From: JAUZPB01 sp037140715
GTDB taxonomy: Bacteria > Bacteroidota > Ignavibacteria > Ignavibacteriales > SURF-24
Reading direction: 5' to 3'
Assembly: GCA_037140715.1 (NCBI GenBank)
Contig: JBAXDX010000010.1
Span: 1-48,993 of the forward strand
DNA: 48,993 nucleotides
The notes under the pieces were generated by a model that did not search any database, was not told the origin of the DNA, and worked only from the letters and a program-made list of their open reading frames with translations. Made by a program: the position numbers and the translations under genes. Below are positions 17,884 to 25,198 of the stretch, piece by piece (the first letter of the stretch is position 1; each line of letters opens with the position of its first letter).

Positions 17884-18933
17884 TTATTTAGCTCCGTTGT
17901 AATCGTTCATATTATATTTAGCGACCCCCCGGTTGTAATGTGCATCTGCATAATCAGGCTTAAATTTAATTGCTATATTATAATCAGCTATTGCTCCGAT
18001 ATTATCATTTGTGAGAGTTTTAGCAAGTCCCCGGTTGTAATGTGCATCTGCATAACTAGATTTAATTTCAATTGCTTTAGTAAAATCCGTTATTGCTCCT
18101 TTGTAATCTTGTATTGCAGCTTTAGCATTTCCCCGGTTGTTATATACATCTGCAAAATCAGGCTTAATTTCAATAGCTTTATTATAATCAGCTATTGCTT
18201 CTTTATAGTTTTGTATTGCAGCTTTAGCAAAGCCCCGGTTGTTATATACATCTGCATAGACAGGCTTAAGTTCAATAGCTTTATTATAATCAGCTATTGC
18301 TCCGATATAATCTTTTGTAAGATGTTTATCAATTCCCCGGTAGTAATATGCATCTGTAAAATCAGGAATAGTTTCAATTACTTTAGTATAGTCAGCTATT
18401 GCTTCTTTGTGGTCTTTTAAGTTATCTCCCTCCCTCCCTCGCTCATAATATGCATCTGTAAAATCAGACTTAAATTTAATTGCTCCGGTATAATCAGCTA
18501 CTGCTCCTTTACAATCGTTTGTGCGGGCTTTAGCAATCCCCCGGTAGTAATATGCTTCTGCAAAATCAGACTTAATCTTAATTGCTTCAGTATAATCATT
18601 TATTGCCTCGCTATAGTCTTGCATTGCAGCTTTAGCAATCCCCCGGTAGTAATATGCCTCTGCCAGAACAGGCCTAAGTTCAGTTGCTTTGGTAAGATCC
18701 GAGATTGCTCCGTTGTAATCTTTTGCGTTATACTTAGCAACCCCTCGCTTGTAATATGCCTCTGCAAAATCAGGATTAATCTTAATTGCTTCAGTATAAT
18801 TCGTTATTGCTTCGCTGTAGTTTTGTACGTTATCTTTATCAATTCCCTGATTGTAATATGCTTCTGCATCATTCGAACCTTTTTTATCAGTTCCACGAAA
18901 TTTATGTCCCAAATTTAATAACATCTTACTCAT
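17884..18933 (-). CDS. Tetratricopeptide repeat protein, probably truncated by a stop codon
   Basis: A 349-residue protein made almost wholly of about ten 34-residue TPR units (pattern AEAYYxRGxAKxxxxDYxxAIxDYTKAIxxxP). The DNA is itself a set of 102-bp repeats, so the gene is prone to unit gain and loss. There is no signal peptide. TPR arrays mediate protein-protein contacts; the partner is unknown. The frame ends in YNGAK-TAA inside what should be the last repeat. Immediately downstream, in the same frame, 21 codons read DWEKAGKLGIDKAYDLIKEY and end at a TAG at 17815-17817. That tail is the normal end of such proteins, so the TAA at 17884-17886 looks like a nonsense mutation rather than the original stop. 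Confidence 0.85.
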   Translation of the reverse strand: MSKMLLNLGHKFRGTDKKGSNDAEAYYNQGIDKDNVQNYSEAITNYTEAIKINPDFAEAYYKRGVAKYNAKDYNGAISDLTKATELRPVLAEAYYYRGIAKAAMQDYSEAINDYTEAIKIKSDFAEAYYYRGIAKARTNDCKGAVADYTGAIKFKSDFTDAYYERGREGDNLKDHKEAIADYTKVIETIPDFTDAYYYRGIDKHLTKDYIGAIADYNKAIELKPVYADVYNNRGFAKAAIQNYKEAIADYNKAIEIKPDFADVYNNRGNAKAAIQDYKGAITDFTKAIEIKSSYADAHYNRGLAKTLTNDNIGAIADYNIAIKFKPDYADAHYNRGVAKYNMNDYNGAK

Positions 18934-19381
18934 ACAATGGCATCCTTGATTGATTTACTTTATTTTGCTGTTTAGGTTAGAATAAATTTACAATATAATA
19001 ATTTACAGACAACTAAAAACCTATGCATACAGTCTGAATTGTAGTTAAGAAAAATACTAACAAGCCGGAGTAGTGGAAATCCATTCCCTGACAGTATAAG
19101 TATAAATTCCATGAATAATTGAAAATCTTACACCTAAAATAAACTTCAATTCAGATAGATGCAAATTAAAATCATTTAACTCTGTGGACTTTTCCTGCTT
19201 CGTGTTATTAATTCTGTCAGCATAACAATACTTCCTGTCTATTGTTTTTCCCTTATGAATTATTATTCCAGACAGGCAGATTTTGCATGTGGATTGAATG
19301 AATTTATACATAAACAGAATTATATCTCTTCGCAATTTTAATCGTTAAATTTTTGGCTGTATACAAGGCTTTAAGTCCCGG

Positions 19382-19427
19382 GTTTTCATTATTTGGGGGA
19401 TGAAAACAGGCGAAAAGGAAACGCCTG
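19382..19427. other. Two adjacent hairpins in an otherwise empty intergenic region
   Basis: GTTTTCAT at 19382-19389 pairs with ATGAAAAC at 19400-19407. CAGGCG at 19407-19412 pairs with CGCCTG at 19422-19427. The two stems abut. They lie about 160 bases upstream of the methyltransferase gene and may be a terminator or a structured leader; I recognise no known riboswitch. The whole stretch 18934-19585 shows no convincing gene. Confidence 0.5.
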
Positions 19428-19585
19428 GCTGAGTTCTCACAAATAACAATTATGTCATGTGCATTATTAGTGAACAGGCATAATAGTCATTGATATAATT
19501 TGAATAGTCTTATAATTTTATTAGTTTCACCCATTGAACTTTGTGTCTAAATTAAAAGTCGCAACAAATAAGAAGAAGGGAATAA

Positions 19586-20185
19586 ATGAAAGAGCAATGG
19601 AATGAAAGATTTTCGGAAAACGGGTTTGCTTATGGTTCGGAACCAAATGAATTTTTTAAAGAACAATTAGGTAAGCTTCCTGCGGGGAAGATACTGCTTC
19701 TGGCTGAAGGCGAAGGGCGCAACGGCGTCTATGCAGCATCAAAGGGCTGGAGCGTGGACGCTTATGACTTTAGCGAATCAGGCAAAGAAAAAGCTATGAG
19801 CCTTGCTAAACTCAACGGTGTAAGTATTAACTATTCGATTCACCCGCTGGAAGATATCGGTTTGCCGTTAAATTATTATGATGCCATCGGACTTATTTAT
19901 GTTCACATGGGAGATAATTTAAGATGTCATATTGCAAAAAAAGTAATCAATGCTCTTAAACCTGGCGGAACGCTGATACTTGAATGTTTCGATAAGGATC
20001 AGCTTGGCAAATCCTCCGGCGGACCAAAAGAAGAGGGACTGCTTTACTCGCTTGAAAATGCGGTTAATGATTATTCCGACCTCGACTCCAGGTTGCTTGC
20101 AAAAGAAACCATAATGCTAAATGAAGGAACATACCACATTGGCGAAGCTGTTGTTATTCGCTTCGTAGGAGTAAATGTCGAATAA
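19586..20185 (+). CDS. Class I SAM-dependent methyltransferase (TehB-like)
   Basis: This 199-residue soluble protein is a small class I methyltransferase. The N-terminal WNERFSENGFAYGSEPNEF phrase is typical of the TehB/thiopurine-type group. Motif I is LLLAEGEGRNGVYAASKGW (about residues 35-53), the acidic residue after the second strand is in VDAYDFS, and the motif-IV/V region reads YYDAIGLIYVHM, then ALKPGGTLILECF. It should bind S-adenosylmethionine in the cytoplasm. Substrate unknown; tellurite or thiol methylation are possibilities only by family. AAGGG lies ahead of the ATG at a fitting distance. It is followed by an inverted repeat and then by the ABC efflux operon; whether it is co-transcribed is unclear. 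Confidence 0.85.
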   Translation: MKEQWNERFSENGFAYGSEPNEFFKEQLGKLPAGKILLLAEGEGRNGVYAASKGWSVDAYDFSESGKEKAMSLAKLNGVSINYSIHPLEDIGLPLNYYDAIGLIYVHMGDNLRCHIAKKVINALKPGGTLILECFDKDQLGKSSGGPKEEGLLYSLENAVNDYSDLDSRLLAKETIMLNEGTYHIGEAVVIRFVGVNVE

Positions 20186-20235
20186 AATGCCAAAAGTTTT
20201 ATCAGAAATTCTCACAGATATAAGACGATAAAGAA

Positions 20236-20279
20236 TAACAAACAAGAACCACTATTGACATATTAGTTCTTGTTTGTTA
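20236..20279. promoter_or_regulatory. Inverted repeat upstream of the first tetR gene
   Basis: Perfect 14-base arms, TAACAAACAAGAAC at 20236-20249 and its complement at 20266-20279, enclose a 16-base spacer. The repeat lies 42 bases before the TetR start and 50 after the methyltransferase stop. It could be the operator for the autoregulated TetR or a weak terminator of the upstream gene. The lack of a T-run and its position favour an operator. Confidence 0.5.
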
Positions 20280-20321
20280 ATTTGGAAACCAATAAAACGA
20301 AAATAGTTTCTACGGAAAGGT

Positions 20322-20933
20322 ATGGAAGACTCAGAAAAAATACTCGGACTTGCAAAAGAGAAGTTCATGCAGGCAGGTTTTTACAGAACCTCAATGGACG
20401 AACTGGCAAGAGACCTGTCGATGAGCAAGAAGACCATTTATAAGTATTTTGAATCAAAGGAAAAGCTTGTCGAGGCTATTGTTACTGAAATAATATCCGG
20501 TATCTCGCAGAAAATGGAGCAGGAAATACTTGGCGAGGGCAACGCAGTTGAAAAGATCATCGGGATGCTTCTAATAATCGGAACTAATGTAAAACAGGTT
20601 GGTGGTGAACGCTGGCTGACCGATATGAAGCTTCACGCGCCGGCTGTCTGGAAGAAGGTCGAAGAGTTCAGGTCGAAAAAACTGAACGCTAATCTGAAAA
20701 GGATAATTAAGCAGGGCATCGAAGAAGGATATTTTGAAAATTTGCCAATCGAAATTGTATTGCCGGTTTTTATCTCTTCAGTTAACGGAGTAGTTAATCC
20801 GGACTTCCTGATACATAATAAATTTTCTTTTAATCAGGCTCTTGAAGTTACTTTTTCAATCTTAATAAACGGCATACTTACCGATAAGGGAAGAAAATTA
20901 TTAAATAAAACAAAAAACAGGACAGACCAATGA
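20322..20933 (+). CDS. TetR family transcriptional regulator (ABC efflux operon)
   Basis: This 203-residue protein has a TetR N-terminal helix-turn-helix at about residues 8-54 (AGFYRTSMDELARDLSMSKK, then TIYKYFESKEKL). The all-helical C-terminal ligand domain has no close match that I recognise. Such regulators usually repress the adjacent efflux genes and release DNA when they bind the exported compound. Its stop overlaps the HlyD-adaptor start in ATGA, so it is the first gene of the operon and is translationally coupled. A 14-base inverted repeat at 20236-20279 is a candidate operator. Confidence 0.92.
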   Translation: MEDSEKILGLAKEKFMQAGFYRTSMDELARDLSMSKKTIYKYFESKEKLVEAIVTEIISGISQKMEQEILGEGNAVEKIIGMLLIIGTNVKQVGGERWLTDMKLHAPAVWKKVEEFRSKKLNANLKRIIKQGIEEGYFENLPIEIVLPVFISSVNGVVNPDFLIHNKFSFNQALEVTFSILINGILTDKGRKLLNKTKNRTDQ

Positions 20934-21889
20934 AAACCGGAATAATTTCATTAGCGCTTTTAATATCATTTACGTGGGGATGTGGCGGAAAGGATAAAAA
21001 CAAAATTGAAGCCTCGGGCATCATCGAAGCGACTAATATTACTATAAGTTCTAAAGTATCGGGTCAGATTGAGGAAATACTTAAGGACGAAGGTAGCCTG
21101 GTTAAGACGGGCGATACGCTTCTCACCATAGATCATGAAATGTCTGACATACAGCTTAAGCAGGCTGTGGCAGGGAAAGACCTTGCCGAAGCACAGTTCA
21201 GATTGCTAAAATCAGGCGCACGTGCGGAAGATATTGCCCAGGCACAGGAAGCGTTAAAACAGGCGCAGGTTAATTTTGAGCAGGCTTCTATCGATAAAGA
21301 GAGAATGAACAGTCTTTATAATTCAAATTCGATTACAAAAAAGCAGTATGAAGATGCTTTGTTAAGATATCAGGTATCGCAGGCACAACTGAACGGCGCA
21401 CAGGAAAACTTTCGTAAGATGAAAAACTTAGCCCGTCCCGATGAACTGCGCCAGGCGGAAGCTAATCTTGCGAAGTCCGCCGCAAGCGCAGACATTTTCA
21501 GAAAGAATATCCGCGACAGTTATGTTATCACGCCGGTTAACGGAGTAGTAGCAAAGAAATTCATTGAAGCAGGCGAAACGGTTAATCCATCTTCGTCATT
21601 GCTAAAGATATCCGACTTAAGCGTTGTGGAACTGATTATATATGTATCGGAAGAAGAGCTTGGGAAAGTAAAGCTTGGACAGACAGCTCGGGTATCTGTC
21701 GATGCTTTCCCTGATAAGACATACGAAGGCAGGGTTATATATATATCACCGGAAGCTGAGTTCACTCCGAAAAATATTCAGACAAAGGATGAACGCACAA
21801 AGCTTGTTTTCGCCGTTAAGATAGAAGCAGACAATCCAAATTTTGAACTGAAGCCCGGTATGCCCGCCGATGCTGTTATCAGGCTTTAA
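20930..21889 (+). CDS. HlyD-family periplasmic adaptor lipoprotein
   Basis: This 319-residue protein starts with a signal peptide and a lipobox (TWGC, Cys at about residue 18), so it is probably anchored to the inner membrane from outside. It has the HlyD/YbhG layout: biotinyl-lipoyl half (ASGIIEATNITISSKVSG, then VKTGDTLLTID), a long coiled-coil hairpin rich in Ala and Gln (about residues 75-180, with LKSGARAEDIAQAQ), the second lipoyl half (DSYVITPVNGVVAKKFIEAG) and a beta-barrel domain. It would bridge an inner-membrane ABC exporter and a TolC channel. Both a TolC and two ATPases follow in the operon, but no membrane permease does. Confidence 0.92.
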   Translation: MKTGIISLALLISFTWGCGGKDKNKIEASGIIEATNITISSKVSGQIEEILKDEGSLVKTGDTLLTIDHEMSDIQLKQAVAGKDLAEAQFRLLKSGARAEDIAQAQEALKQAQVNFEQASIDKERMNSLYNSNSITKKQYEDALLRYQVSQAQLNGAQENFRKMKNLARPDELRQAEANLAKSAASADIFRKNIRDSYVITPVNGVVAKKFIEAGETVNPSSSLLKISDLSVVELIIYVSEEELGKVKLGQTARVSVDAFPDKTYEGRVIYISPEAEFTPKNIQTKDERTKLVFAVKIEADNPNFELKPGMPADAVIRL

Positions 21890-21902
21890 GAATAAGCAGA
21901 CA

Positions 21903-22820
21903 ATGGAAACAGCAATAAAAATAAATAATCTGAAGAAAAGCTACGGCGATATCCACGCGGTTAACGGCATCAGCCTTGACGTTGACCGTGGCGAGATGTT
22001 CGGTCTTGTCGGCCCAGACGGCGCAGGGAAGACTACTACGATTAGAATACTTTGCGGCTTGATGGACCCGGATGAGGGTTCGGCTGAGATACTGGGACTT
22101 AATTTACTTCAGAATAAGAAAAAGATAAAGAAAGATATTGGTTATCTGTCGCAGCGTTTTAGTCTTTATGGCGATCTGACAGTCGATGAGAACATAGAAT
22201 TCTTTGCAGATATTCACGGAGTAAAGAATTTCAGGGCAAGGCGCGATGAGTTGCTTGCGTTTACAAGACTGACTTTGTTTCGCGACAGACTTGCCGACCG
22301 CCTGTCGGGCGGCATGAAACAGAAGCTCGCGCTCGCGTGTACTCTTATTCATAAACCGAAAATAATTTATCTCGATGAGCCTACCACAGGCGTTGATCCC
22401 GTTTCGCGCAGAGATTTCTGGAAGATACTTGCAAATCTGATGAAAGATGGAATAACAATATTTATGACTACTCCATATCTTGACGAAGCGGAAAGGTGCA
22501 ACCGCGTAGCGCTTATGACTGAAGGAAAAATCATCAGCTTCGACACGCCTCAGAATATTAAATCCTCGATTGATAAGGAAGTAATTGAGATCGTCTGCAA
22601 CCCGATACGTGGAGCATACAAGCTTATTAAAGAACAGACGGAATATGAAGCGCAAATGTTCGGAGACAGATTAAACGTAGTTGTTAACAGCTGGGAAAAA
22701 GACCGGTGGCCAATAAAAGATTTATTAACAAACAATTCAATAATTATAAACGATATTAGGCGAATTCCTCCTTCATTGGAGAATGTGTTTATTCATCTGA
22801 TAACCAGTACTAATCAGTAA
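21903..22820 (+). CDS. ABC exporter ATP-binding subunit 1 (degenerate H-loop)
   Basis: This is a 305-residue nucleotide-binding domain from the ATG at 21903, chosen because the conserved N-terminus begins there. Walker A is GPDGAGKTT, the Q-loop region is GYLSQRFSLYGDLTV, the signature is LSGGMKQKLAL, and Walker B plus D-loop is IIYLDEPTTGVDP. The H-loop reads MTTPYLDEAERC, with Pro where the switch His normally stands, so this site may hydrolyse ATP poorly. The sequence resembles the first half of the fused exporter ATPase YbhF. It pairs logically with the second ATPase at 24161, as the two would make an asymmetric dimer. It lies 13 bases after the adaptor gene. Confidence 0.92.
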   Translation: METAIKINNLKKSYGDIHAVNGISLDVDRGEMFGLVGPDGAGKTTTIRILCGLMDPDEGSAEILGLNLLQNKKKIKKDIGYLSQRFSLYGDLTVDENIEFFADIHGVKNFRARRDELLAFTRLTLFRDRLADRLSGGMKQKLALACTLIHKPKIIYLDEPTTGVDPVSRRDFWKILANLMKDGITIFMTTPYLDEAERCNRVALMTEGKIISFDTPQNIKSSIDKEVIEIVCNPIRGAYKLIKEQTEYEAQMFGDRLNVVVNSWEKDRWPIKDLLTNNSIIINDIRRIPPSLENVFIHLITSTNQ

Positions 22821-22841
22821 GAATTGAAGGAAATTAACTAT

Positions 22842-24161
22842 ATGAAAAAAGTAATTTTACTGTTGCTGATACTTTCGGCAATTTTAACCGCGCAGAAGCT
22901 GACGTTGCGGCAGAGCATAGAACTGGGACTAAAGAACAGTAAGGATTTAAGAATATCCCAGTCAAAAGTACTCTCATCCGGGGCAAAGATTGCCGAAACA
23001 AATTCACAGATGCTACCGCAGGTGAAATTTCAGGCTGGTTATACCCGCCTTAGCAACGTGCCGGCTTTTCAGGTGCAGACTCCATTTTCTCCGCGCCCGA
23101 TTAAAATATCGGATGTCATTCCTGATAATTACAATCTAAAACTATCGCTTCAGCAACCGGTATTTACAGGATTCAGGTTATCTTCATTGAAAAATGCCGC
23201 CGAACTAAATAATAAAGCCGTGGCGACAGATTATACAAAGGATATTAATGAGGCGGCTTTTAAGATACAGTCTTATTACTGGCAATATTACAAGGCAATG
23301 CAGTTGTTGAAACTGCTCAATGAAAATCTTGTTCAGAACCAAAAGCATCTTGAAGATACGAGGAATAATCTCGCGAACGGGCTGGTTACGCGGAATGATG
23401 TGTTAAAGCTTGAAGTAGTTTATTCCAATACAAAACTTCAGCAGATAGAAGCCACGAACAATACGGATATTGCGCGCATAGCATTTAACCAGGCGCTCGG
23501 TCTTCAGATGAACGCTCCGACTGAAATTGAAGCCGATAATCTTCAGGCATCTGAGGATAAAGAAGCGGAAGTTTACAAATATGAGGATATTATAAAAGAA
23601 GCAAAAGAAAACCGTGGAGAACTTCAGTCGCTAAAGTTCAGGCTTGATGCTGGCAATGAAGTCGTTAATGCTGCTAAGTCCGGCTGGATGCCATTGGTAT
23701 TTCTGAACGCAAATTATTATTATAATCAGCCTAACTCACGTTACCAGCCGCCTGTCAACCAGTTCAGGGACAGCTGGGATGTGGGAATGTCGTTAAGCTG
23801 GGATGTATGGAACTGGGGTTACACTTCATCGCAGACAGTTCAGGCAGAACAGAATGCGCTTCAGACGGAAACATTGCTCAGCCAGCTAAATGAAGCCGTA
23901 GAGCTTGAAGTTTATTCAAACTATCTGACTTATCAGCGCGCGTTTGAAAAAATAACAGTAAGCAGGCAGACAGTTGAGCAGGCAAAGGAAAATTACCGGA
24001 TAATTAATGATAAGTACAACCAGCAACTTTCAACCAGTACAGATATTATCGATGCCGGGACGTTGGCCTTGCAGGCTGAAACTAATTACAATAATGCAAT
24101 TGTCGATTATGCAATAGCCAGGACGAAGCTGGAGAAATCAATAGGCAGAAGGATCTTCTGA
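22842..24161 (+). CDS. TolC-family outer-membrane efflux protein (ABC operon)
   Basis: This protein of about 439 residues begins with a clear signal peptide (MKKVILLLLILSAILTAQ). It has the two OEP repeats of TolC-like channels: a first half with LTLRQSIELGLKNSKDLRIS and LQQPVFTGFRLSSLKNAAEL, and a second half with MSLSWDVWNWGYTSSQTVQA and DIIDAGTLALQAETNYNNA. It should form a trimeric channel across the outer membrane and into the periplasm. I chose the ATG at 22842 because a Shine-Dalgarno GAAGGA precedes it and the signal peptide starts there. It is placed between the two ATPase genes, an unusual order, and its TGA overlaps the next ATG (TGATG). Confidence 0.92.
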   Translation: MKKVILLLLILSAILTAQKLTLRQSIELGLKNSKDLRISQSKVLSSGAKIAETNSQMLPQVKFQAGYTRLSNVPAFQVQTPFSPRPIKISDVIPDNYNLKLSLQQPVFTGFRLSSLKNAAELNNKAVATDYTKDINEAAFKIQSYYWQYYKAMQLLKLLNENLVQNQKHLEDTRNNLANGLVTRNDVLKLEVVYSNTKLQQIEATNNTDIARIAFNQALGLQMNAPTEIEADNLQASEDKEAEVYKYEDIIKEAKENRGELQSLKFRLDAGNEVVNAAKSGWMPLVFLNANYYYNQPNSRYQPPVNQFRDSWDVGMSLSWDVWNWGYTSSQTVQAEQNALQTETLLSQLNEAVELEVYSNYLTYQRAFEKITVSRQTVEQAKENYRIINDKYNQQLSTSTDIIDAGTLALQAETNYNNAIVDYAIARTKLEKSIGRRIF

Positions 24162-25081
24162 TGAATTCAATAGAAGTAACGAACCTTACAAAAAAGTTCG
24201 GGAAGTTTGTCTCGGTTGATGATATTTCGTTCAATGTAAAGCAGGGTGAGATATTTGGATTCCTCGGAGCCAACGGCGCGGGTAAATCGACAACAATAAG
24301 AATGCTCTGCGGGATTATAGAGCCAACGAGCGGCGATGCAAGCGTTGGGGGTTTCAGCATTAAGAATCAGCCCGACAAGGTAAAAACGCAGATTGGTTAT
24401 ATGTCCCAGAAGTTTTCCCTGTATAACGACCTTACGGTAGAAGAAAATATTAACTTCTTCGGAGGAGTTTACGGTCTTTCTAATCATAAACTGGAAGAAA
24501 GAAAGAAGTGGGCGCTAAGAGTAGCCAGCCTTGAAGGCAAAGAGAAGATATTGACTCAGTCGCTTCCCGGTGGCATTAAACAGCGGCTGGCTCTTAGCAC
24601 GGCCGTAATTCATGAACCGAAAATTGTTTTCCTCGATGAGCCTACAAGTGGCGTTGATCCGATATCAAGAAGAAACTTCTGGGACCTTATTAACGAACTG
24701 TCATCTCAGGGAATAACTGTATTTGTAACAACTCATTATCTTGAAGAAGCGGAATTCTGTAATAATATAATTTTAATCAATGCAGGGAAAATAATCGCTG
24801 AAGGGAACCCGAAGGAGCTTAAAACAAATTATCTCAGGAGCACAATCCTTGAGATTGAATGCGACCGCGTAGTGAACGCTATGGAAGCGCTCGAAAAAGA
24901 AAAATTTGTAGATGAAGTTTCTATCTTCGGCAATAACATGCATATCGCGGTTAATGATTTGTACACAGGGGAAGAACAGATTAAATCTATTCTGATGAAG
25001 AAAGAATTAATCAGCGTAAAGCGTATTGATAAAATTGTTCCTACGCTTGAAGATGTATTCATTCATCTGTTATCCAAATGA
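24161..25081 (+). CDS. ABC exporter ATP-binding subunit 2 (altered signature motif)
   Basis: This is a 306-residue nucleotide-binding domain. Walker A is GANGAGKST, the Q-loop region is GYMSQKFSLYNDLTV, Walker B and D-loop are VFLDEPTSGVDP, and the H-loop His is present in VTTHYLEEAEFC. The signature is LPGGIKQRLAL, with Pro replacing the Ser of LSGG, while NBD1 has a normal signature but lacks the H-loop His. This complementary pattern suggests an asymmetric pair, as in the two halves of YbhF. The protein ends in the DrrA-type C-terminus LEDVFIHL. The expected ABC-2 permease genes do not follow: after a weak hairpin the next gene is on the opposite strand. Confidence 0.93.
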   Translation: MNSIEVTNLTKKFGKFVSVDDISFNVKQGEIFGFLGANGAGKSTTIRMLCGIIEPTSGDASVGGFSIKNQPDKVKTQIGYMSQKFSLYNDLTVEENINFFGGVYGLSNHKLEERKKWALRVASLEGKEKILTQSLPGGIKQRLALSTAVIHEPKIVFLDEPTSGVDPISRRNFWDLINELSSQGITVFVTTHYLEEAEFCNNIILINAGKIIAEGNPKELKTNYLRSTILEIECDRVVNAMEALEKEKFVDEVSIFGNNMHIAVNDLYTGEEQIKSILMKKELISVKRIDKIVPTLEDVFIHLLSK

Positions 25082-25115
25082 TAATCCGGTCAAAAAAAAA
25101 CGTCCGGGTGTTTAA

Positions 25116-25138
25116 GTACTGAAAAACAGTATCTTTTT
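25116..25138 (+). terminator. Probable intrinsic terminator of the ABC efflux operon
   Basis: GTACTG at 25116-25121 and CAGTAT at 25127-25132 form a 6-pair stem (one G-U) around AAAAA, and T5 follows at 25134-25138. It lies 35 bases after the last operon gene. The stem is short, so the strength is uncertain. Confidence 0.5.
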
Positions 25139-25198
25139 AATGTAACTACAGTAAGATTACGAAATAACATTACCTGCAAATTAATATCCCGGATAATC

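Noticed and set aside
19057..19335. A 92-codon minus-strand open frame.
   Set aside because: It starts with TTG, has no good ribosome site, unusual composition and no recognisable domain. The region was treated as intergenic.
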